Assembly (NCBI GenBank): GCA_040389045.1
Contig: JAZKAT010000017.1
Coordinates: forward strand, 1 to 37,391
DNA: 37,391 bases
From: UBA5158 sp040389045
GTDB lineage: Bacteria; Pseudomonadota; Gammaproteobacteria; DSM-16500
Direction of reading: 5' to 3'
In this document: positions 8,181 through 15,846 of the stretch, piece after piece
How the letters are laid out: every line of letters begins with the position of its first letter
Position numbering within the stretch: position 1 is the stretch's first letter
Notes under the pieces: model-generated
Seen by the model: only the letters and a program-made list of their open reading frames with translations
Database searches by the model: none
What the model was told of the DNA's origin: nothing
Position numbers and translations under genes: made by a program

Positions 8181-9224
8181 CTAAACATGCCAAGCGCCAT
8201 TTTCATATACAATTAAATCATCCAGGTAAACTAACTTCGTTTCAGCAAAAACATCAACGTGATGCCAAGTATTTTTGGTTTTGAAATTAATTTTTTTATA
8301 AACGCCATGCTTCGAACCTAAGGATAGATGAATTCCACACATACGTTCATATGTACCTATATCACTGACAGTGCGGTCTTTGGTAAAAGTTCGATTCATA
8401 CCAAAGCCTAGCTCGCGCAACCAGATTTCTCCTTCATCCGCGCGAATCGCCGCGAGTACTTTATCAAACTCAGGTGGAGAATCAATGGTATCGGTGACAC
8501 GACCATTGGTTACGATAAGAGTAATGTGTTTTTTTGGTTTATTAACGGTAAAAGTAGTATCAGCAAAAGCGAAAATACGCACCCGGCCATTCACGGATTC
8601 CAGCATTTTTGCTTCCGTAAAAACTTCACCAATAGGGAATTGACCACCGATATTTTTCATACCGGTATAATCGCCAATATTTAACTTTGCGGGTTCCAGT
8701 GGGCAGTCAAATACAAGACGTTCACCATCACTGTCAACGATCGCGCAGCTAGCTGAATCTATTAATTTTTTGAGTGCTTGACCGACACCGCGATAATAAT
8801 TGCCGTCATAAGCAAGCGATTCGATATAATAAATTTGTTCAATGCCTGGCATGCGTGACAAATGAGGATGTTCAATGACTTTTAACGATTGCTCAAAAAG
8901 CTCAACGCGAATACGAAATTCTTTGAGGCGAAAGCTGGTTGATTGAATTAAAACAACAAGATCGGAAGGTACTAACGTTGTGAATGTAGCAAATATCTCC
9001 GCTTGCGTAACCTTATCAAAATCGATAAAAGTTGCTGCTGGCAGGGCCCGACGATATGCCTCGGTCAAGGCAATTGCTAGTGGACACCCCGTATCAAATA
9101 TGATTACCGCAGCCTGCGCGGGCGAGTGCATAACAGCCTGCGAAAGAATATCACGCACATGTTTCGTTGCTGTGGCAATAACATCTTCGGTTATATTAAT
9201 TGTATTGCTCTCAGTTAGCTGCAT
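8181..9224 (-). CDS. M29-like aminopeptidase (AmpS/PepT-type leucyl aminopeptidase)
   Basis: A 347-residue protein resembling thermophilic-type M29 metallo-aminopeptidases. The metal-ligand landmarks are in family order: GGQFPIGEVFTE (Glu200), the RELGFGMN segment (Glu271), HLSLGSKHG (His299, His306) and HHVDVF (His321/322, Asp324). The N-terminal 130 residues form the Rossmann-like domain of the family. These enzymes remove N-terminal residues from peptides using two metals (Co or Zn) and are cytosolic. The protein is somewhat short and divergent relative to classic members, so substrate specificity is open. It is a single gene with its own upstream spacer; only a weak AGAG ribosome site precedes the ATG. 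Confidence 0.72.
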   Translation of the reverse strand: MQLTESNTINITEDVIATATKHVRDILSQAVMHSPAQAAVIIFDTGCPLAIALTEAYRRALPAATFIDFDKVTQAEIFATFTTLVPSDLVVLIQSTSFRLKEFRIRVELFEQSLKVIEHPHLSRMPGIEQIYYIESLAYDGNYYRGVGQALKKLIDSASCAIVDSDGERLVFDCPLEPAKLNIGDYTGMKNIGGQFPIGEVFTEAKMLESVNGRVRIFAFADTTFTVNKPKKHITLIVTNGRVTDTIDSPPEFDKVLAAIRADEGEIWLRELGFGMNRTFTKDRTVSDIGTYERMCGIHLSLGSKHGVYKKINFKTKNTWHHVDVFAETKLVYLDDLIVYENGAWHV

Positions 9225-9307
9225 ATTACTCTTTTGGCAAAAGGATCAAAAAGTGGGGGGAGCCCAAAATACCAACTATAGCTAAATAAGTCAATAAATT
9301 GTCAACA

Positions 9308-9853
9308 TTACTTGTCATAATTCATTTTACGTTTCAGTATCATCAGCCTTAAAATTGCCGGTTGGCCTAAGGCATCTTTAGTTTCGATAAGAGCATGATC
9401 GCGAAAATGTAACTGCTCATAACATCGTACTGCTGCCATATTTTTTGTATCAGGATCAACGATGCAATACTGAAAATTCGGCCAAATTTTATTTTCAATA
9501 AACTCTTGTATCACTTAAACACCAATCCCTTTCCCTATTAATGTTTCATCGCCAATAAATAAATCCATCCCTGCGGCATGATGGATAATTTCTTCGGATA
9601 AATTTTGATTAGGCCAAGGATAATCAGTAATTTTATATTGCTGTACATAGCCAATAGGTTTTTCACTTATTAAGATCATATACCCTAAAACTGGCTTATC
9701 ACCATTTATGTAGGGTTTGAGTTTTTCTAATACCTCTGTTTCAGTCCATTCTCGAAGAGAATAAAATTTTTGGATATGAGGTAAATTAAACCATTGATGC
9801 ATTAATGGCACATCAGAAAGTAGTAGCGGTCTAAAAATGAATTTATTTTTCAT
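9308..9853 (-). pseudogene. GNAT acetyltransferase (AAC(6')-like) interrupted by one in-frame stop
   Basis: Two pieces in the same frame together make one full-length GNAT of about 181 codons. The first (9515-9853, 112 aa) begins KNKFIFRPLLLSDVPLMHQW and ends at the acetyl-CoA loop IGKGIGV. The second (9308-9514) continues VIQEFIENKIWPNF...DPDTKNMAAVRCYEQLHF, the family's C-terminal half. Between them is a single TAA (9515-9517) where the family usually has a residue of the CoA-binding helix; AAA to TAA would explain it. There is no frameshift. The next codon is GTG, so a restarted C-terminal piece is conceivable. Relatives include aminoglycoside 6'-N-acetyltransferases. Probably inactive, unless the stop is a sequencing error or is read through. 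Confidence 0.85.
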
Positions 9854-9888
9854 TATAACAACGTTTTGAAATTATCAGCATTTTGCTA

Positions 9889-10431
9889 TTAAAATAAATA
9901 ACCGAGTGAAAGCAAATAAAGCACCGTGAATCCTTCATCGGGTCTTGCAATATATGCATTTGAAAAATGAACAAAACGGAAATTCAAATCAATATTTTTG
10001 AATTCAGCGCCCAAGCCTGCAGTCCATTGAAAGGTTGCGTTAGCTGCTTGCGTATTATAGCCAAATTCCTTTGATGAAATATATGCTGGGCCAACTGAAC
10101 CTAATAAATAGGGAGGATATTTCAGGGCGCTGGTCCAGGGATAAAGGCGCAGGACAACTGACAGTGCTGCGGTCGTCAAGTTTTTATTAACGGGAGTAGT
10201 TGTGTACCATTGGCCTATGGCACCGTTCAATGACCAATGTGTATAGGGGGTTTTTCTGAATGACCAGATGTCGCCATTGAGGAAAACACCTGAATTATAA
10301 TATTGTCTGTGATTTTTATCTGGCGAACGGCCATAGCCGATTTCTACCGAGTGGTCCCAGGCGAAAGCATTCAGCGTAAAACTGCCTAATAACGCCAATA
10401 AAAATAATTTTTGGAAATTTAGTTTTTTCAT
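9889..10431 (-). CDS. PagL-like lipid A 3-O-deacylase family outer-membrane protein
   Basis: A 180-residue protein with a signal peptide (residues 1-24, ...LNAFA-W) and the size and strand pattern of the eight-stranded PagL barrel, ending in aromatic YLF as outer-membrane barrels do. The active-site signature is seen as RFVHFSNAYIARPDEG: His155 and Ser157 match the catalytic His and Ser, followed by the conserved Asn158. In Pseudomonas PagL (His126, Ser128, Glu140) the acid lies 14 residues after the His. Here that position is Thr169, with Asp165 and Glu166 nearby. PagL removes the 3-O acyl chain of lipid A and lowers endotoxin activity. AAGGA precedes the ATG. Family clear, activity in doubt. 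Confidence 0.82.
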   Translation of the reverse strand: MKKLNFQKLFLLALLGSFTLNAFAWDHSVEIGYGRSPDKNHRQYYNSGVFLNGDIWSFRKTPYTHWSLNGAIGQWYTTTPVNKNLTTAALSVVLRLYPWTSALKYPPYLLGSVGPAYISSKEFGYNTQAANATFQWTAGLGAEFKNIDLNFRFVHFSNAYIARPDEGFTVLYLLSLGYLF

Positions 10432-10626
10432 TCAAGTCCTTTTGAATCGATGTGAGGATTGCCTGCTTTCATCCATGAAAACAACTATCTACTGCTCATA
10501 ATATAACAGAAAGAGACTAGATGTAATATCCCTGACAGCTAAGTGTGGGGCTGAGGTGATAAACAGGTCTTTTTTCATTTAGTTAACCCATTTTAATAGT
10601 GTAACCTGACTACTTATAACCCAGAA

Positions 10627-10655
10627 TTGATCTTTATTTATTCATAATGTATACT
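10627..10655 (+). promoter_or_regulatory. Sigma-70-like promoter for the 10702 gene
   Basis: TTGATC (10627-10632) and TATACT (10650-10655) are separated by 17 bp. The start codon lies about 45 bases further on, with GAGGAAAA as ribosome site just before it. Confidence 0.6.
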
Positions 10656-10701
10656 ACGCCGCTACTCAAATAAAAATCACAAAACGTCGAGGAAAACCGC
10701 T

Positions 10702-11850
10702 ATGCCCATGATATTCAAAGGAGAGGAGCTTGATCTCATTCTCACTTATGACGGCATCACTTGTTATATCAAAGTAGATGACGAATATGTCATCACTAAG
10801 TTTGAAGCAGCAATGAATGATTGCCAGTCATTAGCTACATCTAGTTCTCAAACTTCGGTATCTGAGAGTAGTAGTTTTGCATCTGAAGATAGTATGGAGT
10901 TGGATACTGAAGCTGCTGAGGAAAATTCCCAATATTCATCTATTGAAGTTGAGTCTGAATCGCAAGATGGCACTTTATCGATAGAGCTTGATTCTGAAGC
11001 TCAAGAGTATTCACAAAATTCCTTCCAAGAGCTTGTTAACTCATTACGGGAAGGCATGCATCTTGTCGGTCATGATTTGGTTGCAACACAAACACTAGAC
11101 TATGAGCGCGATGTACATAATGATGACGATATCCATGAGTTATATCATCAAGATAACCACAACAGAGAAGGAATACATTTTCATTTAAAATTTAAAACAT
11201 TTTTAGATGCGGGTAAAGTTTCAGAAGTATTAGCTATTTTAGTTACACACCACTTATTACACCCAGATGAACATATAGAATTTATTCAAGCCTGGCAGCA
11301 AAGATATGACAGCATGCTTATCCAAAAATATAAACCGCTCTGTGGTGGGGATAAGGATTTAGATGCTTACGTTCTTACGCAATATATAAAAGAATGTCGC
11401 GATAATGATCTTCTGTTTTATTTACATGTTAATTTACTACTGGAAAAATATAATTATTTAAGACAGTTAACACCATTGGGTGATGATGGTTTGTGGCGTG
11501 GTATGATTAATGCAGAGGGTGAGCTTGCTATAACTAGTTATGTCTGGGCCATGATTGAAAAAGCCATTAGTTTGCAAATGGGCCATAATGTAGTAGCTAA
11601 CTGTAAATTTACCCCTGAAGTTGCCGCCGAAAAATACCAACAATTTAGTAGCAAGCACCCATTTTTTGCCCTCAAAAGAAAAACGAATGGAACCAACGGG
11701 CACACAACAAATAGAGCAGCTCAGGCTTTCGCGCAGGGTCATGGCGACACTTTTGAACGATATTATAATTTTTATTTTGCTATAGATCCTTCTGAACAGC
11801 ACCCTAACTTGGATGAGTCGGAGTGTGAAAGAAGGGTCAAGTATTGTTAA
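10702..11850 (+). CDS. Unrecognised acidic protein with Ser/Glu-rich N-terminal region
   Basis: The protein has 382 residues, from an ATG preceded by GAGGAAAA. No family is recognised. Residues 1-35 form a small folded start (FKGEELDLILTYDGITCYIKV). Residues 45-110 are acidic, Ser/Glu-rich and probably disordered, and contain an imperfect duplication (SMELDTEAAEENSQ and SIELDSEAQEYSQ). From about 150 on the sequence is helical and soluble. No signal peptide is present. The last residues (ERRVKYC) are encoded by a GAAGGGTCAAGT repeat also found at 14155, so the natural C-terminus may have been altered by a repeat insertion. The style resembles secreted effectors of intracellular gammaproteobacteria, but that is inference only. 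Confidence 0.7.
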   Translation: MPMIFKGEELDLILTYDGITCYIKVDDEYVITKFEAAMNDCQSLATSSSQTSVSESSSFASEDSMELDTEAAEENSQYSSIEVESESQDGTLSIELDSEAQEYSQNSFQELVNSLREGMHLVGHDLVATQTLDYERDVHNDDDIHELYHQDNHNREGIHFHLKFKTFLDAGKVSEVLAILVTHHLLHPDEHIEFIQAWQQRYDSMLIQKYKPLCGGDKDLDAYVLTQYIKECRDNDLLFYLHVNLLLEKYNYLRQLTPLGDDGLWRGMINAEGELAITSYVWAMIEKAISLQMGHNVVANCKFTPEVAAEKYQQFSSKHPFFALKRKTNGTNGHTTNRAAQAFAQGHGDTFERYYNFYFAIDPSEQHPNLDESECERRVKYC

Positions 11851-11901
11851 AAACCTCAGGTAGCATCCAGCGACCCTTTGTCTTGTGTCCTGCTGGGATG
11901 A

Positions 11902-13197
11902 CTATTTGCTAATAATTGTTACTCCTGCTGGTCCATTAAATTGCGAAGTACTTGAAAAACAAGTGCCGAAATTACCATTGGCAAGAATAGGACAGCTCCA
12001 GACAAGATTGAGACTCACACTGGTTACAAAGGCAAAAGTACCCGCGGAATTTGTCGTGATACCGAAAGGTTGAGTAAATGTTTGTATTTGTGGAGTGCAG
12101 GCACTTAAACTTCCATTAGTATTTATGCTGCAAACAATTACGTTAGCAGAGATGCTACTTGTTATATAAGCGAAGGTGTTAGTCGGATTTATGGCTATGG
12201 CTCCAGGTTGATTTAATCCCGTGCCGGTTATACTACAGGTACCTATAGAACCATCATTATTAACTGGACATAAGACTATGCTATTCGTACCTGAATTGGC
12301 GATATACAATTTAGAGCCGTCAGGACTTAACGTTAGACCCGCTGGATTGTTTAAGCCACCCACATTAGTGCAAACATTAAAACTGCCATTGGGATTGAGA
12401 CTACAATATGAAACCGTATTATTTATACTTGATGTAACATACGCGAAAGTACCTTGTTGATTAATCACAATACCATCAGCCTGGTCTGTGTATGGACTGC
12501 CACCTGTAATCAGGCAAGTATTTAATGTTCCATCCGCATTAACCCCGCAATAAAATAGATTCGAATTCAAACTATCAGAAATATAGAGAACAGTACGCAT
12601 CGGATTAAAAGATATGCCTAACAAAAAGTCCCCCGTACCACCGACTGAGCCCGCAATAGTAGTAGGCCCGATAACTCCCGCAGCGCTTACGGGAGCAAAA
12701 CGTATCGTATGGTTTGAGGAATTACTCGTATACATTATTTCCTGTGGAGTAGGTGGGGTTGCGCCTGATACTGTTACATTCAAAGGACTATTTGTACCCG
12801 CGCAAGCGATACCATCCGGGAAACAGACAAAAAGATGAAGGTGCTGATTAGTGATACTACTACTCACCGGGCCGGTAATGTTCAACTGCAATGTGCAGCC
12901 ATCGCCAGGCTGCCCCCGCGGTGTCAGATTAAAAGTACTGCCACAAGTATCCGAAAAAGTCCCGCCACTAGTGACTTGGGTCACATTAGGCGGCAGCCAT
13001 TTGACATAATTATTATTACGTTGAGACACGGTGTTATTAATAACAAGGTAATAAGCGGTGGCACTGCCACCTGCCGGAATACTAGTTGGTAACGAGATTC
13101 TAGGAGTAATAGTAAAAGGCAATGCCCAACAAACGCCATTTAGGGCAAATATAGTCAAAAAAAACATGCTTTTTTGGATAAGCCTTTTAATTTCCAT
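11902..13197 (-). CDS. Secreted six-bladed YVTN/NHL-type beta-propeller protein
   Basis: A 431-residue exported protein. Residues 1-25 are a signal peptide (FLTIFALNGVCWA). Residues 27-145 look like an Ig-like or surface-adhesion domain with paired cysteines (FSDTCGS, GDGCTLQ, FVCFPDGIACAG). Residues 155-431 hold six repeats of about 44-46 residues, each built as (Y/F)(V/I)TSS...(V/I)xxC..NxxGS(F/L)xxC.......PxGI..xP. That is a beta-propeller with two cysteines in nearly every blade, positioned to make within-blade disulfides. Such propellers bind ligands or proteins at the cell surface. It converges on the 10702 gene, with 51 bp between. Confidence 0.8.
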   Translation of the reverse strand: MEIKRLIQKSMFFLTIFALNGVCWALPFTITPRISLPTSIPAGGSATAYYLVINNTVSQRNNNYVKWLPPNVTQVTSGGTFSDTCGSTFNLTPRGQPGDGCTLQLNITGPVSSSITNQHLHLFVCFPDGIACAGTNSPLNVTVSGATPPTPQEIMYTSNSSNHTIRFAPVSAAGVIGPTTIAGSVGGTGDFLLGISFNPMRTVLYISDSLNSNLFYCGVNADGTLNTCLITGGSPYTDQADGIVINQQGTFAYVTSSINNTVSYCSLNPNGSFNVCTNVGGLNNPAGLTLSPDGSKLYIANSGTNSIVLCPVNNDGSIGTCSITGTGLNQPGAIAINPTNTFAYITSSISANVIVCSINTNGSLSACTPQIQTFTQPFGITTNSAGTFAFVTSVSLNLVWSCPILANGNFGTCFSSTSQFNGPAGVTIISK

Positions 13198-13285
13198 ATT
13201 GGGCTATACCTCATATAATTTTCTTTTTAGATATTGATGGTCTTAACAGATATTGTCAATAAACTAAAATCAATTGATCTCTCGC

Positions 13286-13291
13286 TATAAT
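13286..13291 (+). promoter_or_regulatory. Possible -10 box upstream of the OMP gene
   Basis: TATAAT lies 47 bases before the ATG at 13338 in the divergent spacer shared with the propeller gene. No good -35 accompanies it. Confidence 0.3.
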
Positions 13292-13337
13292 CATAGCAAT
13301 ATAGCAATGATAATCATGGATGAGTTAAAAAATTATC

Positions 13338-14150
13338 ATGAAACCCAAAATTGCCAATAAGAAGATTTGTGTCTTACTCGCTATTATAATAACAACTCTC
13401 AGTTTACCGGCAATCGCCAATGATTCTTATGTTACATCTTGGAATACAACTTGGCAGCACTGGTGGCGAGAAAAAACCTGGCATACTGTCATTGCTATCG
13501 GCGCCGGCACGTCCACCACGAATACGGTAGGTCAATCGCAATCGTTCCCTATCAATAACGCAATCACCAGCGAATTTTACATTTATTCAGCTTACCGCCC
13601 TACGCAAACTTCCACGCTACGCGATTTGTTTATTGGTGCAGAATGGCAGTTAACACCTTATTGGTTGATACAAGGCGGTTTGGATTATAGTGGGACTGCG
13701 GCGTTCTCCGCGAAAGGCACCCTAATTCAAGGTGCTGATGCAGTGTCAGCGGATATATATAATTACAGCTACAATGTTCTTGCCCGGCAATTAATGGCAG
13801 AAGGCAAGTTGCTTTATATCTTCAGACAAATCTATCATCCTTATGTGCTGGTAGGCCTGGGTAGTTCATTTAACCGGGGATACAATTTCCAAACCAGTGT
13901 ACCGCCATTTTTGGCGTTTACCCGTCAATATCAAGATTATTATAATTATTCATTGACGTATTCACTTGGTTTTGGGCTTGATGTAGATGTGTATCACAAT
14001 CTGCGCTTAGGTTTAGGTTACCGGTTTGCCGATTTAGGCCAATCCAATTTGGGATATGCCACGATTGATACGACCCGTGTTTACGGTGTGTTAACACAAA
14101 ATCATATTTATACCAATCAAGTATTAGCCCAGTTAACTTGGGTGGTTTGA
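13338..14150 (+). CDS. Outer-membrane beta-barrel protein
   Basis: A 270-residue protein with a long signal peptide (residues 1-27, ending LPAIA-N). The mature part alternates amphipathic strands rich in Tyr, Gly and Trp (DLFIGAEWQL, YWLIQGGLDY, HPYVLVGLGSSF, NLRLGLGYRFAD) and finishes with an aromatic/hydrophobic strand (LAQLTWVV), the assembly signal recognised by BamA. It fits the OmpA-like or OmpW-like small porin superfamily (OMP_b-brl) with 8-10 strands; no periplasmic peptidoglycan-binding domain follows. No partner genes are evident, and the methyltransferase start lies about 110 bp downstream. Confidence 0.82.
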   Translation: MKPKIANKKICVLLAIIITTLSLPAIANDSYVTSWNTTWQHWWREKTWHTVIAIGAGTSTTNTVGQSQSFPINNAITSEFYIYSAYRPTQTSTLRDLFIGAEWQLTPYWLIQGGLDYSGTAAFSAKGTLIQGADAVSADIYNYSYNVLARQLMAEGKLLYIFRQIYHPYVLVGLGSSFNRGYNFQTSVPPFLAFTRQYQDYYNYSLTYSLGFGLDVDVYHNLRLGLGYRFADLGQSNLGYATIDTTRVYGVLTQNHIYTNQVLAQLTWVV

Positions 14151-14260
14151 GGAAGAAGGGTCAAGTCTACATTTGCCACGAGTTAAAAACCTTTTCAAAG
14201 TTTTACACTCACCTGAGTTTTGAAGTAATAAAAAAGATAGACATTTCGAAGGAATATTTT

Positions 14261-15082
14261 ATGTCGAAGTTAAATGGATACGCGCTTATAGTAGGAGAAG
14301 AAGGTGCTCCCCATTTAAAAATACTAAACGATCTGTGTAATTCACACTCTTTACAATTTATAGAGAAAAATCTGAACTTAAAAAATAAACGAATTTTAGA
14401 TATAGGTTGTGGTATAGGAATTTTATCTACCGAATTTGCTGCGCGTTGCTTACCAAATGGCTCTGTAACAGCTATAGATGCTTCTGAAGACCAACTTAAA
14501 ATTGCAAAGAAAATTGCTGAAGAAGCAAATATTACAAATATTAAATTCTTGAATATTTCTGCGGTAAACAACGATCAAGTGAATGAAAAATTCGATTTGA
14601 TTTACTGCCGATTTGTTTTGCATCATTTGCATTATCCCAATGATGCAATTAATAAAATGACTTCTCTTATGCATCCTGAAAGTATTTTAATTATAGAAGA
14701 ACCTGAAGACCTTGAAAGTATGTTTTGTGATCCTCCAGAGCCAATATTTAATACCTGGAAAAATTTGGCATTTAAACAGCTTGAAGATTATAAAAGAAAT
14801 TTCTCATTAGGAAGAGATCTGCGGACGCTATTTTCTCAGAATAATTTGGAAACCATGCAGTCATCTACAGTGCAGCCTATCATTGATACGCCTTACCTAA
14901 AACAATTATTATGGAAAAGCATAGAAGAAATCAGCACCTTGTTAACTCAGCGTGGGTTTTCTACCACGGCACAAATAACAGATTTTATTCAAAACCTGAA
15001 AATGTTTGCTGAAAATTCAAAATCAAAAATTGGATATTTGAAATATACTCAGATTGCTGCTAGAAAGTGGGGTGTCAAGTAA
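14261..15082 (+). CDS. Class I SAM-dependent methyltransferase
   Basis: The protein has 273 residues from ATG 14261, preferred over the upstream in-frame ATG at 14138 (inside the OMP gene) because AAGGA lies just before it. Motif I is RILDIGCGIGIL (residues 44-55), the acidic residue at the end of strand 2 is Asp73 (AIDAS), and motif post-II/III is FDLIYCRFVLHHL, typical of UbiE/small-molecule methyltransferases. The acceptor is unknown. The stop codon falls inside a 17-bp inverted repeat (15071-15126), so the final Val-Lys comes from that repeat. A DHFR-like gene converges on it. Confidence 0.85.
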   Translation: MSKLNGYALIVGEEGAPHLKILNDLCNSHSLQFIEKNLNLKNKRILDIGCGIGILSTEFAARCLPNGSVTAIDASEDQLKIAKKIAEEANITNIKFLNISAVNNDQVNEKFDLIYCRFVLHHLHYPNDAINKMTSLMHPESILIIEEPEDLESMFCDPPEPIFNTWKNLAFKQLEDYKRNFSLGRDLRTLFSQNNLETMQSSTVQPIIDTPYLKQLLWKSIEEISTLLTQRGFSTTAQITDFIQNLKMFAENSKSKIGYLKYTQIAARKWGVK

Positions 15083-15126
15083 CCTCAATTAACATAAGAA
15101 CATGCTAACTGAGGTTACTTGACACC
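15071..15126. repeat. 17-bp perfect inverted repeat, intact copy of a dispersed element
   Basis: GGTGTCAAGTAACCTCA (15071-15087) and its exact reverse complement (15110-15126) surround a 22-base loop. The element overlaps the methyltransferase stop and lies in the convergent space before the DHFR-like gene, so it may serve as a two-way terminator. The first 30 bases recur exactly at 17124-17153. Confidence 0.85.
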
Positions 15127-15133
15127 GATTATT

Positions 15134-15706
15134 CTAGGCAGGCCTAACCTCATAATGACAACCCAAAACCCCACATTCAAATCTGGTGGATTTTAAAAGT
15201 TGCAGATCGACTTTTTTAGAGATGTTTTTAAATAAAGGAATACCCGTACCTAATATCACAGGATTAATATTAATAATAAATTCATCAATCAGATCAAGTT
15301 GGACAAAGGACTGAACCAAACCGGGGCTACCAAAAATCATTAAATTTTTACCAGGCTTATTCTTTAATTCTTTTAATTCACTAGTTAAAATCTGGGGGAC
15401 AAGTTTTGCTTTTTGGTTTTCAAGAGTTTTCAATTTTTGTGAAAAAACAATTTTGTCTGCTTGCTCATACCATTTGGCATGTTGAAGATGATGTCCTGTG
15501 GCTTCAGGATTATTTAAAACCCCAGGCCAATAGGATTCCATCATCTCAAAAGTTTTCGGTCCATAAAGTCCCGTATCAGACTCCCTGATAAAACCATCAA
15601 CATAATTAAAAACTTCATCATCATGCCGAATCCAATTTAATTCGCCTTGCAGGCTAGCAGCAAATCCATCAAGCGACATATGCATAAGTGATACAATTTT
15701 TCTCAT
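15134..15706 (-). CDS. DHFR/RibD-C-like family reductase
   Basis: A 190-residue protein of the YyaP/RibD C-terminal reductase family. The opening RKIVSLMHMSLDGFAA, the middle DTGLYGPKTFEMMESYWP, the NADPH-site segment NLMIFGSPGLVQSFVQLDLIDEF and the ending NPVILGTGIPLFKNI are family landmarks in order. Members bind NADPH in a DHFR fold; most, like this one, lie outside folate synthesis loci and have no proven substrate. AAGGAAAA precedes the ATG. The neighbours, two methyltransferases, do not define a pathway. Confidence 0.85.
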   Translation of the reverse strand: MRKIVSLMHMSLDGFAASLQGELNWIRHDDEVFNYVDGFIRESDTGLYGPKTFEMMESYWPGVLNNPEATGHHLQHAKWYEQADKIVFSQKLKTLENQKAKLVPQILTSELKELKNKPGKNLMIFGSPGLVQSFVQLDLIDEFIININPVILGTGIPLFKNISKKVDLQLLKSTRFECGVLGCHYEVRPA

Positions 15707-15846
15707 AAAATTTTCCTTATAATTTGATTTAAGCTTACAGGCCTAACCACGTTTTCGTTTCAAGACTTGCCCCCTACAACTTGCTACAATTTTGCTACAG
15801 TCAATAATTCTGACCCCGTTATACACTCACTTAAATTCCTTACGTT

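Noticed and set aside
12221..13092. Plus-strand frames inside the propeller gene
   Set aside because: They mirror the repetitive propeller coding sequence and show no starts or motifs of their own.
14138..14260. Longer start for the methyltransferase overlapping the OMP gene
   Set aside because: No ribosome site there, the extra 41 residues are not domain-like, and AAGGA directly precedes ATG 14261.
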